Both the position numbers and the translations under genes were made by a program. The notes beneath the pieces are model-generated. The model worked only from the letters and a program-made list of their open reading frames with translations, made no database searches and had not been told where the DNA came from. From an uncultured Planctomycetales bacterium (GTDB taxonomy: Bacteria > Planctomycetota > Planctomycetia > Isosphaerales > Isosphaeraceae), in contig CALCIB010000289.1 of NCBI GenBank assembly GCA_937907525.1, positions 1 through 7,513 on the forward strand: 7,513 bases of DNA, read 5' to 3'. Positions within the stretch are counted from its first letter, which is position 1, and each line of letters opens with the position of its first letter. This document shows, piece after piece, positions 1 through 5,471 of this stretch.

Positions 1-54
1 ATTCGACGCCGGTCGACCCCTCATCCGGCCCTTCGGGCCACCTTCTCCCTCAAG

Positions 55-204
55 GCAAGATTATTCGTGAGTGACGTAAGTCCAAGAACGATCCCGGATG
101 CCTCGTCCGATCACCCAACCGTCCAATGACTTAGGGCGGCCTTGGGCTGATTTGCGACAACACCCGGCACCATAACGATTTACGAGTCCCACGAATAATC
201 TTGC
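55..204. mobile_element. 150-bp MITE-like insertion with 15-bp TIRs and 5-bp target duplication
   Basis: The ends are perfect 15-bp inverted repeats: GCAAGATTATTCGTG at 55-69 and its reverse complement at 190-204. The similarity continues inward imperfectly to about 25 bp, 21 of 25 matching. The element is flanked by the direct repeat TCAAG at 50-54 and 205-209, as expected for a 5-bp target-site duplication. Removing the element and one TCAAG restores a perfect hairpin in the surrounding repeat, which independently supports the boundaries. The inside has no ORF of a size that could encode a transposase, so it must be mobilised in trans by a full-length element with similar ends elsewhere. 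I cannot assign the insertion sequence family. Confidence 0.8.
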
Positions 205-242
205 TCAAGGGGAGAAGGCGATCAACGCCGCGACTTCTGAAA

Positions 243-278
243 AAGTGTCGGGTCATCAGCCCACCGGGAGAGGGGACG
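243..278 (+). repeat. 36-bp dispersed repeat, copy 1
   Basis: This 36-bp segment matches the reverse complement of 7459-7494 at 33 of 36 positions. It lies at the right edge of the REP-like region and contains the GGGAGAGGGG block that pairs with the start of that region. Two inverted copies in intergenic DNA at both ends of the window indicate a dispersed repeat family. Confidence 0.75.
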
Positions 279-368
279 GAATGGGCGATCTGGGTCGATA
301 TCGACCTTACCTATGTCCTCTGCATTCCTAGTCGAAAAGCCGAGGGCCGCGCGCGGCCGCGTCGCCTC

Positions 369-397
369 TGGGATTTCCAACCGATTCCCCCTACAAT
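369..397 (+). promoter_or_regulatory. possible promoter of the hemX-like/hemA genes
   Basis: TACAAT at 392-397 matches the sigma-70 -10 consensus at five of six positions, and transcription from it would leave a leader of about 50 nt before the ATG at 456. The -35 region at 369-374 (TGGGAT) is poor. The rest of 282-455 shows only a small palindrome, TCGATATCGA, near 296. This is a weak call from sequence alone. Confidence 0.25.
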
Positions 398-455
398 GGG
401 GTTCGCCCGCCACGGGAGCGACCCACCACGCGAGGGACGAGGAAGACCGTCGAAG

Positions 456-1325
456 ATGGATCGGCTTGAGATCCTCTGTTTCGCCGGGACGTATGCGCTG
501 GCGCTCGCGGTCGAGCTGTCCAGGGTCGTGCTGCGCGGGTCGCTGCGGTGGTACGTCGGGGTCGGGCTCATGCTGCTGGGGTGGCTGGTGCAGACGGCCT
601 ACCTCGGGAACCTGGCGTACACGTCGGGGAACGCGCTGCCGGTAACGCCGTTCGAGTCGGTCATGGCCCTCTCCTGGGTGGTGGCGCTGATCGGGCTGTA
701 CCTGGCGGCGCGATGGCCCAAGCAGGTGGCCGTGGGGTTCTTCACCCTGCCGGTGGTGCTGGGGCTGATCGCCGGCGCGGCGTGGTTCATCCCCCGCGGG
801 CCGGTCCCCGCCGGATGGCGCGACGCCACCGCGTTTTGGGGGACCATCCACGGCGTCTTCCTGCTGGCCGGGGCCGTCTGCGCGTGCCTGGCGTTCGCCG
901 CGGGACTCATGTACATGGCCCAGATGCGGATGCTGAAATCGAAGTCGATCAAGAAGCACGGGTTCTCGCTGCCGAGCCTGGAGCAGTCCGAGCGCGTCAA
1001 CCGAGGCGCGGTGACCGCGGCGTTCCCGCTACTGACGGCGGGGCTCTTGATCGGGATGTTGCTCAGCGCCGTGGAGTTGAACCGAGGAGCGTCCCACGGC
1101 GTCCCCTGGAACGACCCCAAGGTTTTGAGCGCCCTGGGGATGTGGCTGGTGTTCGCGGTGTTGTTGCACGCGAGGACGCGGCCGTCGATGCGGGGCAGGG
1201 CGGTGATGAAGTTGACGTTCGCGGCGTTCGCGTTTCTGGTCTTCACCTGGGTCGGCGTGGAGGCGCTTCGGCTCCCCTCGGCCCACGGGCCGATCCGCGA
1301 GGCGCGGGCGGGGGGTGAGCCTTGA
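456..1325 (+). CDS. CcsA/HemX-family cytochrome c assembly-type membrane protein
   Basis: This 289-residue integral membrane protein has about eight hydrophobic segments, near residues 3-23, 33-51, 66-85, 92-111, 127-153, 187-205, 222-240 and 249-268. It resembles the cytochrome c assembly family, whose members handle haem in the membrane. Family marks include the WGTIHG segment at 128-133 and a WWD-like stretch, PWNDPKVLSALGMW, at 217-230; His132 and His238 are candidate haem ligands. HemX proteins of this family are encoded beside hemA in Bacillus, where HemX lowers HemA levels, and here the next gene is hemA with a 4-nt overlap. I prefer the HemX-like reading on context, but a CcsA role in cytochrome c maturation cannot be excluded. 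The ATG at 456 is chosen because the first helix begins immediately and GAGGAAG lies about 10 nt upstream; the open frame back to 201 runs through repeat DNA. Confidence 0.85.
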   Translation: MDRLEILCFAGTYALALAVELSRVVLRGSLRWYVGVGLMLLGWLVQTAYLGNLAYTSGNALPVTPFESVMALSWVVALIGLYLAARWPKQVAVGFFTLPVVLGLIAGAAWFIPRGPVPAGWRDATAFWGTIHGVFLLAGAVCACLAFAAGLMYMAQMRMLKSKSIKKHGFSLPSLEQSERVNRGAVTAAFPLLTAGLLIGMLLSAVELNRGASHGVPWNDPKVLSALGMWLVFAVLLHARTRPSMRGRAVMKLTFAAFAFLVFTWVGVEALRLPSAHGPIREARAGGEP

Positions 1326-2641
1326 GACTCTTCGCGCTGGGCGTCGACCATCGCTCGGCCCCCGCGGCGATCCGCGAGGCCCTGGCCTTCGGCGACGGCC
1401 GCTTGGACGCGGGGCTCGACGCCTTGCGCGGGTCGTTCCCCAAGAGCGAGTTCGTCGTCCTCTCGACGTGCAACCGCGTGGAGGTCTACGCCGGCGGCCC
1501 GGTCGAGGCCGCCCCGGACGTCGAAACCCTCTCCGAGTTCCTCGCCGATTTCCACCGTCTCCGCCGGGACGCCTTCGCCGGCCACCTGGTCGGCTATCAG
1601 GACGAGGCGGTCGTCGGTCATCTGTTCCGCGTGGCCGCCAGTCTGGAAAGTCTGGTGCTGGGCGAGGGGCAGATCCTGGGCCAGGTCCGCGAGGCGTACC
1701 GCTCGGCAGTCGCCCGCAAGGCCGCCGGGCCGATCTTCCATTCGGTCTTCCAGAACGCCCTGCGCGTCGGCAAGCTCGTCCGCGAGAAGACCGGGATGAA
1801 CCAGGGGAAGCTCTCCGTCGCCAGCGTGGCCGTCGACCTGGCCCGCGAGGTCTTCGACACCTTCCACGACAAGACGGTCCTCGTCATCGGCGCCGGCAAG
1901 ATGGGCGACCTGACGCTTCAGCATCTCAAGGATCTCAAGCCCGGCCGGATCCTCGTCGTCAACCGCAACCCCGAGCGCGCCCAAGAGGTCGCCGAGCGCT
2001 GGAGCGGCGAGGCGGTGCCGTTCGAGAGGCTGAATCAGGCGCTGATCGAGGCCGACGTGGTGGTCAGCACCACCGCCGCGGCCGAGCCGATCGTCGAGTA
2101 CGACCAGTACGCCCGGATCCAGCGCGCCCGTCGCAACCGGCTGGCGTTGATCCTGGACATCGCCATCCCGCGCGACTTCGACCCGCGGATCGGCGATCTG
2201 GACCAGGTGACGCTCTACCACGTCGATGATCTGCGGGCGCAGGCCGAGCACAATCTCTCGCAACGTCGCAAGGGAGTAGAGCCTGCCTTGCGGATCATCG
2301 AGCGCGAGACTACCGCCTGCTACACGGCCCTTCGCGGCCAGGAGGACGCCGGCGCGATCCTCCGCCAGCTCGGCGACCAGGCCGACCAGGTCCGAAGCCG
2401 CGAGCTGGACTTCCTCTTCCAGAACCTGCCGGATCTCTCCGAAGCCGATCGCGCGGCGATCGCGCACATGGCGTCGCGGCTTCAGAACCAGTTCCTCCAC
2501 CACCCCCGCGCCGCGGTGCGCTCCGCCGCCGCCGAGCCCGCCCCGGCCGACGCCCCCCACCCGGTCCTCACCGCCGTCCGCCACCTCTTCGGCCTCGCCG
2601 AAACCCCCGCGCCCAGGCCGGAACTCAAGAAGACCACCTGA
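1322..2641 (+). CDS. hemA: glutamyl-tRNA reductase (HemA)
   Basis: This 439-residue enzyme reduces glutamyl-tRNA(Glu) with NADPH to glutamate-1-semialdehyde, the first committed step of C5-pathway tetrapyrrole (haem) synthesis, in the cytoplasm. The N-terminal catalytic domain has GVDHRSAP at 7-14 and STCNRVEVY at 48-56, where Cys50 is the nucleophile that holds the glutamyl thioester. A conserved SLVLGEGQILGQVREAY stretch follows at 110-126. The NADPH domain has the GAGKMG loop at 190-195. The C-terminal dimerisation domain includes the LQNQFLHHPR element at 387-396. Length is normal for the family. The start is TTG at 1322, overlapping the upstream stop as TTGA, which suggests translational coupling; GGTGA lies just before it. 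The last 11 codons and the stop occur again after the HNH gene (3415-3453). hemC/hemD are not adjacent. Confidence 0.97.
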   Translation: MRLFALGVDHRSAPAAIREALAFGDGRLDAGLDALRGSFPKSEFVVLSTCNRVEVYAGGPVEAAPDVETLSEFLADFHRLRRDAFAGHLVGYQDEAVVGHLFRVAASLESLVLGEGQILGQVREAYRSAVARKAAGPIFHSVFQNALRVGKLVREKTGMNQGKLSVASVAVDLAREVFDTFHDKTVLVIGAGKMGDLTLQHLKDLKPGRILVVNRNPERAQEVAERWSGEAVPFERLNQALIEADVVVSTTAAAEPIVEYDQYARIQRARRNRLALILDIAIPRDFDPRIGDLDQVTLYHVDDLRAQAEHNLSQRRKGVEPALRIIERETTACYTALRGQEDAGAILRQLGDQADQVRSRELDFLFQNLPDLSEADRAAIAHMASRLQNQFLHHPRAAVRSAAAEPAPADAPHPVLTAVRHLFGLAETPAPRPELKKTT

Positions 2642-2643
2642 GC
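2605..2643 (+). repeat. 39-bp direct repeat, copy 1 (hemA 3' end)
   Basis: This covers the end of hemA, coding PAPRPELKKTT and the TGA stop plus two bases. It is identical over 39 bp to 3415-3453; similarity continues about seven more bases with two mismatches. The two copies are 810 bp apart and bracket the HNH gene. Confidence 0.95.
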
Positions 2644-2658
2644 CGCGGTGATCGGGAC

Positions 2659-3411
2659 ATGAACATGCCGCCAAAGATCTACAGGATGCTCAACGCCCCG
2701 GACGTCGGCGTCTACGTCCGGACGATGGCGTCGATGCGGCCACGGTTCATCAAGGACAACCACGTCCGCATCTTCCAGGCCCAGTATCACGCGAAGGACC
2801 GAACCGCCACGGCGACGCAACTCGCCGAATGGGCTTCCATCAGCTACTACGCCGTCGTGAATCGATTGTACGGCGAAATGGGCTATCAATTCGCCAAGGA
2901 ACTCGGAATCACGATCGAAGAAGAAGATCCGATCCCGTCTGAAAAATCCCACGTCGGATGGGAAGTCTGGTCGACAGGGTGGAAGGAGGGCAGGCGTTTT
3001 CAGTGGCGGATGCTTCCCCAAGTCGCGGAGGCCCTTGAGGAACTGGGCTGGGTGGACCCGATCGAGTTGATGACGGCGGACGAGGCATTCGCTCCGGCGT
3101 TGAAGGAAGGAAGGCTCGTGCCGGCCTCGACGGTCGTCCACGAGCGCAATCCCGAGGCGCGACGCCTCTGCATCGAGCACTATGGTACGATATGCCATAT
3201 ATGTGGATTTGATTCCAAATCGGTCTATGGAATCGCCGGGGTCATCCACGTCCACCACCTACGTCCGCTCTCGGAGATTCGGGGCGAATACGAAGTCGAT
3301 CCGGTGGAGGACTTGCGGCCCATCTGTCCCAACTGCCACGCGATCGTCCATCTCGGCGGACGCTGTCGCTCGATCGAGGAGGTGCGAAGCATGCTGAGAA
3401 GTCCAAACTGA
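2659..3411 (+). CDS. HNH endonuclease (McrA-like, restriction or homing type)
   Basis: This 250-residue protein has a C-terminal HNH (beta-beta-alpha metal) nuclease domain at about 160-235. The zinc-binding cysteines are Cys179/Cys182 and Cys223/Cys226. The catalytic HVHH lies at 197-200, and CPNCHAIVH at 223-231 provides Asn225 and a metal-ligand His. The stretch ERNPEARRLCIEHYG before the first CxxC is typical of HNH nucleases in modification-dependent restriction. Residues 50-80 (TATQLAEWASISYYAVVNRL onwards) look like a helix-turn-helix DNA-reading segment; the middle is unrecognised. It starts 17 nt after hemA, with only a weak ribosome site, and is probably read through from hemA. It is lower in GC than its neighbours, especially near 3181-3220, suggesting recent acquisition. 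DNA cleavage is well supported; target and role are inferred. Confidence 0.88.
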   Translation: MNMPPKIYRMLNAPDVGVYVRTMASMRPRFIKDNHVRIFQAQYHAKDRTATATQLAEWASISYYAVVNRLYGEMGYQFAKELGITIEEEDPIPSEKSHVGWEVWSTGWKEGRRFQWRMLPQVAEALEELGWVDPIELMTADEAFAPALKEGRLVPASTVVHERNPEARRLCIEHYGTICHICGFDSKSVYGIAGVIHVHHLRPLSEIRGEYEVDPVEDLRPICPNCHAIVHLGGRCRSIEEVRSMLRSPN

Positions 3412-3414
3412 CGT

Positions 3415-3453
3415 CCCCGCGCCCAGGCCGGAACTCAAGAAGACCACCTGAGC
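3415..3453 (+). repeat. 39-bp direct repeat, copy 2 (duplicated hemA 3' end)
   Basis: This is an identical copy of 2605-2643 beginning three bases after the HNH stop codon. Here it is not in frame with a gene on the plus strand, so it is an orphan fragment of hemA. Without the cassette, the hemA stop would lie 12 nt from the stop of the convergent gene at 3464. Confidence 0.95.
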
Positions 3454-3463
3454 GGCGGCGCGT

Positions 3464-3796
3464 TCAGTCGCTTCGCGCCTCGGGCGACGGCCGGTGGCCG
3501 GCCACGTCGGCCAGGATTCGCCAGGGGTCGGAAAACAAGGCTCCGACGTGCGCCAGGTAGTCCTCCGCGCCGATTTCCTGGAGGCGCGCAAGGTAAAGCC
3601 CGCGCTCGCCTCGGATGTAATACTCGTGGCGACCCTCGTTGCGCTCGGCCAGGAGCGACGGGACGTTGTGGAGATGATCGGCTTCGATCCGGCACAGGTC
3701 GATGCGTCCCGCATGCGCGGAGTCGCGCAGGAGGACCAGACCCCGCGCCAGCAGGTCGAGATAGGCTTGCGGACGTTGCGGTAAGGGCTCGTTCAC
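3464..3796 (-). CDS. small conserved-looking protein of unknown function (110 aa)
   Basis: I do not recognise a family. The 110-residue product has no signal peptide or membrane segment and looks like a compact helical cytoplasmic protein. Notable stretches are AYLDLLARGLVLLRDSAH at 11-28, a His/Asp-rich CRIEADHLHNVPSLL at 35-49, and RHEYYIRGERGLYLARL at 56-72. The start is GTG at 3796 because a perfect AGGAGG (minus strand, 3804-3809) stands exactly 7 nt upstream. The frame is open further to 3979, but that part codes for an Arg/Pro-rich, low-information sequence and has no ribosome site. The gene faces hemA and the HNH gene tail-to-tail. The good ribosome site and balanced amino-acid use argue that it is real. 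Confidence 0.7.
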   Translation of the reverse strand: MNEPLPQRPQAYLDLLARGLVLLRDSAHAGRIDLCRIEADHLHNVPSLLAERNEGRHEYYIRGERGLYLARLQEIGAEDYLAHVGALFSDPWRILADVAGHRPSPEARSD

Positions 3797-4070
3797 GGCG
3801 TCGCCTCCTCGCGACCGATCGCGGGTGGTCCGACGCGGCCCCCTGGGCGGCCGTCGTTCGAGACGAGGCCGCCTCTGGAACGCGCGCGTCGGCGCTTCGA
3901 ACCCGCGTCGAGGCCGCTTGACCCCGATCATCGTCGAGCCTTGAAGCGCCGGCAAGCGGATTCCTCCGTCGACGACCAACTTCGACTATTTCTGATATTT
4001 AACACACACACATAATAACGTCATAATAATCAATATCCCCAAGGTCGATTTACCATGGGAAGCTTTCATC
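3797..4070. other. intergenic region with an AT-rich island
   Basis: There is no convincing gene between the 110-aa gene and the KGG gene terminator. About 3985-4035 is sharply AT-rich in a GC-rich setting. It holds an alternating AC run at 4002-4012 and CATAATAA twice (4011-4018 and 4022-4029), 11 bp apart, one helical turn. This could be a promoter region, a protein-binding site or a remnant of foreign DNA. Confidence 0.5.
3997..4024 (-). promoter_or_regulatory. weak candidate promoter for the 110-aa gene
   Basis: On the minus strand ATGACG (4019-4024) and TTAAAT (3997-4002) are spaced by 16 nt, each matching the sigma-70 hexamers at four of six positions. Transcription would leave a leader of nearly 200 nt before the GTG at 3796. 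The AT-rich setting favours a promoter here, but the match is modest. Confidence 0.22.
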
Positions 4071-4097
4071 CGAGGCCCGGCGCGGGGCCGGGCCTCG
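4071..4097 (-). terminator. strong hairpin after the KGG gene, probable terminator
   Basis: A perfect 11-bp stem (4071-4081 pairing with 4087-4097; CGAGGCCCGGC and its complement) with a 5-nt loop lies 14 nt past the stop of the minus-strand KGG gene. Its position and stability fit a terminator, but no clear U-tract follows on the minus strand, so it may act only as a stabilising 3' hairpin or with Rho. Confidence 0.6.
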
Positions 4098-4111
4098 GGG
4101 GGGGCGGGGGG

Positions 4112-5005
4112 TCAGCTGTTCTTGTGGCTCTGGCGACCCGCCTTGACGTGTTGCTCGTGGGAACCGCCGCGGGAGGAGCCGTTGCGGCTCGCCTTGCCGC
4201 GACCGCGGCCACCGCCGTCGTCCTCCTCGTCCTCGTCCTCGTCCTCGTCGTCCTCGTCATCGTCGTCGTCGCGACCGGCGTGAGAGGCCTTGCCCCCCTT
4301 GCGGGAGATCTTGCGGTGTTCCTCGGGGTCCATGGCGGCGAAGCCGCGGCGGCCGCCGCCTCCCTCGTCGTCGTCGTCGTCGTCGTCCTCGTCCTCATCG
4401 TCGTCGCGGCCGCGGCCGCCGTGGGAGGCCTTGCCCCCCTTGCGGGCGATCTCGCGCTGTTCCTCGGGGTCCATCGCGGCGAAGCCGCGGCGACCGCGAC
4501 GGCTCCCGCGGTCCTCGCCCTCGTCGTCGTCCTCGTTCTCGTTCTCGTCGTCATAGTCGCGGCCTCGGCCGCCGTGGGAGGCCTTGCCACCCTTGCGGGC
4601 GATCTCGCGCTGTTCCTCGGGGTCCATCGCGGCGAAGCCGCGGCGGCTGTGTTCGTGGGCGTTCTGGGAGTGGTAGTGGGCCGCGCGGGCGTGGTGTTCG
4701 GCGTCCTCGTGGTTGCCTTCCCGATAATGGCGCTGGGCCTCCCTGTGGTGGCGAGCGGCCGACTCGTGGTGGAAGGCGGCCTGACCGTGGTGGGACGCCT
4801 CGCCCCCCTTGCGGCCGATCTCGGCCATGTGCCCGCGGTCGCGGCTGACCGCCTCGCCCCCCTTGCGGCCGGCCTCGGAGGCTTCCTCGGAATCGAACTC
4901 GTGGGCCGTCCCCTTGCGGTGGGCCGCCCTGCCGCCCTTGCTGGCGATCTCGCGCTGCTCGTCGGCGTCCATGCCGGCGAACCCCCGTCTACTATTGGCA
5001 GCCAT
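4112..5005 (-). CDS. KGG-repeat (GsiB/YciG-type) stress protein with acidic linkers and His-rich centre
   Basis: This 297-residue, highly hydrophilic, probably disordered protein has six KGG motifs, at 23-25, 48-50, 66-68, 138-140, 189-191 and 236-238. Full modules of the form RRGFAAMDPEEQREIARKGG occur near 6-27, 121-149, 172-200 and 219-245. This is the KGG stress-repeat family, which includes Bacillus GsiB and E. coli YciG and is linked to general stress or desiccation. Residues 71-120 are His-rich, about 14 His in 50, suggesting metal or pH sensing. The last three modules are joined or followed by Asp/Glu runs at 150-165, 201-214 and 246-263. It is longer than typical family members. The ATG at 5005 has AGGAGG 7 nt upstream; another ATG two codons earlier abuts that site and is unlikely. 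The protective role is inferred from the family. Confidence 0.88.
   Translation of the reverse strand: MAANSRRGFAGMDADEQREIASKGGRAAHRKGTAHEFDSEEASEAGRKGGEAVSRDRGHMAEIGRKGGEASHHGQAAFHHESAARHHREAQRHYREGNHEDAEHHARAAHYHSQNAHEHSRRGFAAMDPEEQREIARKGGKASHGGRGRDYDDENENEDDDEGEDRGSRRGRRGFAAMDPEEQREIARKGGKASHGGRGRDDDEDEDDDDDDDEGGGGRRGFAAMDPEEHRKISRKGGKASHAGRDDDDDEDDEDEDEDEEDDGGGRGRGKASRNGSSRGGSHEQHVKAGRQSHKNS
4271..4645 (-). repeat. tandem 81-87-bp KGG modules with GAC/GAG-rich spacers
   Basis: Module DNA at 4559-4645 and 4406-4492 matches at about 85 of 87 positions with a 153-bp period, and a third, more diverged copy sits at 4271-4351. The spacers at 4511-4558, 4364-4405 and (after the third) 4217-4270 are runs of Asp and Glu codons, read as GTC/CTC triplets on the plus strand. 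Such near-identity shows recent duplication or conversion, and the triplet runs are prone to slippage. Confidence 0.85.
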
Positions 5006-5012
5006 GAGCATT

Positions 5013-5018
5013 CCTCCT
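5013..5018 (-). promoter_or_regulatory. ribosome binding site deciding the KGG gene start
   Basis: Minus-strand AGGAGG lies 7 nt before the ATG at 5005. It excludes the in-frame ATG at 5011, which directly abuts the site. CCTC about 8 nt further upstream could pair with its GAGG and hide it. Confidence 0.7.
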
Positions 5019-5026
5019 GGTTGAGA

Positions 5027-5097
5027 GGTTCCGAACCGGGGTCCGGAGCCGCGGCTCGGGCGAGAGTTCGCCACTCGCGTCCGCATGGACCCCGGTT
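5027..5097 (-). promoter_or_regulatory. structured leader / inverted-repeat region upstream of the KGG gene
   Basis: A perfect 11-bp inverted repeat (AACCGGGGTCC at 5034-5044 with its complement at 5087-5097) encloses 42 nt. Inside are the 12-bp palindrome GAGCCGCGGCTC at 5046-5057 and a short CGAG/CTCG pair at 5061-5064 and 5074-5077. The outer arm overlaps another palindrome, GGTTCCGAACC at 5027-5037, just before the ribosome site. If transcribed, this could fold as a closed stem with two inner hairpins, or the 3' arm could form the small alternative hairpin. It may instead be a protein operator. No known riboswitch class is recognised. Confidence 0.4.
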
Positions 5098-5471
5098 TTA
5101 TTTCGCGTGACTAGCCTCTGACGCGAACGACCTTCCCAATACGCAAACGCGGAACCAAAAAACCCGTTCGACGCGCGAAAAGTGGATTCTTATGTATTTG
5201 ACCGCCTCGCCGTGGTCGCGCGACCGCGGAGACGCGCCGGGCGGCCGCGAAAACCGCGGCGAACTGACGCGTCTCGGCGAAATGGAGAAGCGCGGTGCGC
5301 GGCGTTGGGAACGACGGCGGCGGCGAAGCGCTCGGGCGGTCGCGGCCGCGGGGTCGACCGTCGCAAGCTCGACCGTGTCGCGCTTGGCGCGCCCGGAACG
5401 GTCCTCGGCTGGGCGGCGCGCGCCGAGGCGCGGTATCCTGGCGCTTGGGCGTCCGACCGTCGGGAGGGATC
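5098..5471. other. divergent intergenic region without a supported gene
   Basis: This lies between the divergent KGG and DUF4058 genes. The part up to about 5200 is relatively AT-rich and probably holds promoters, but I find no convincing -35/-10 pair on either strand. CGCGT at 5106 and ACGCG near 5121 form a small spaced inverted repeat. A 7-bp stem, CCTCGGC at 5403-5409 with GCCGAGG at 5422-5428, precedes DUF4058. Frames that stay open here are Arg/Ala-rich artefacts of high GC. Confidence 0.5.

Larger units (their letters stand above)
17..281. repeat. REP-like dispersed repeat element, interrupted by a MITE
   Basis: This stretch carries no gene. It opens with a small perfect hairpin at 27-39 (GGCCC, loop TTC, GGGCC). 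A second perfect stem has CCTTCTCCC at 41-49 and GGGAGAAGG at 210-218; its loop would be TCAAG if the 150-bp insertion at 55-204 and one TCAAG copy were removed. An outer imperfect pairing joins 17-28 with 264-275 (10 of 12 positions). Paired stems in a non-coding region, plus a related copy at the other end of the window, fit a REP-type intergenic repeat. The exact outer limits are my estimate. Confidence 0.6.
2605..3453 (+). mobile_element. putative repeat-bounded HNH cassette inserted at the hemA 3' end
   Basis: An 810-bp unit contains one HNH endonuclease gene and almost nothing else, and it is bounded by perfect 39-bp direct repeats of the hemA terminus. The arrangement resembles integration at the 3' end of a host gene, where the inserted DNA supplies a copy of the gene end so that the gene stays intact. 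No integrase or transposase is present in the unit. A homing-endonuclease-like cassette, a degenerate integrative element, or duplication during recombination could each produce it. Recombination between the repeats would delete the HNH gene precisely and leave hemA whole. Confidence 0.55.

Noticed and set aside
201..455. N-terminal extension of the hemX-like protein
   Set aside because: This frame begins inside the MITE end and crosses repeat DNA. The codons are not family-like, and a proper start with ribosome site exists at 456.
599..2674. Long open frame on the minus strand opposite hemX-like/hemA (691 codons)
   Set aside because: It lies antisense to two clearly recognised genes, has Arg/Gly/Ala-rich low-information sequence, and is explained by high GC content suppressing stop codons.
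3494..3505. Perfect palindrome GTGGCCGGCCAC as a terminator
   Set aside because: It lies inside the coding region of the 110-aa gene with no T-tract, and such palindromes are common in GC-rich coding DNA.
3797..3979. N-terminal extension of the 110-aa protein
   Set aside because: Arg/Pro-rich sequence with no ribosome site; the GTG at 3796 has AGGAGG at 7 nt.
4217..4645. CRISPR-like array from the regular repeats
   Set aside because: Repeats are in-frame protein modules about 85 bp long with triplet-run spacers inside a coding gene, and no cas genes are present.
4055..5110. Plus-strand frame of 351 codons rich in Val and Ala opposite the KGG gene
   Set aside because: Its valine/alanine/leucine runs are just the antisense of Asp/Glu codons in the KGG linkers. 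The minus strand shows recognisable KGG modules and a ribosome site.
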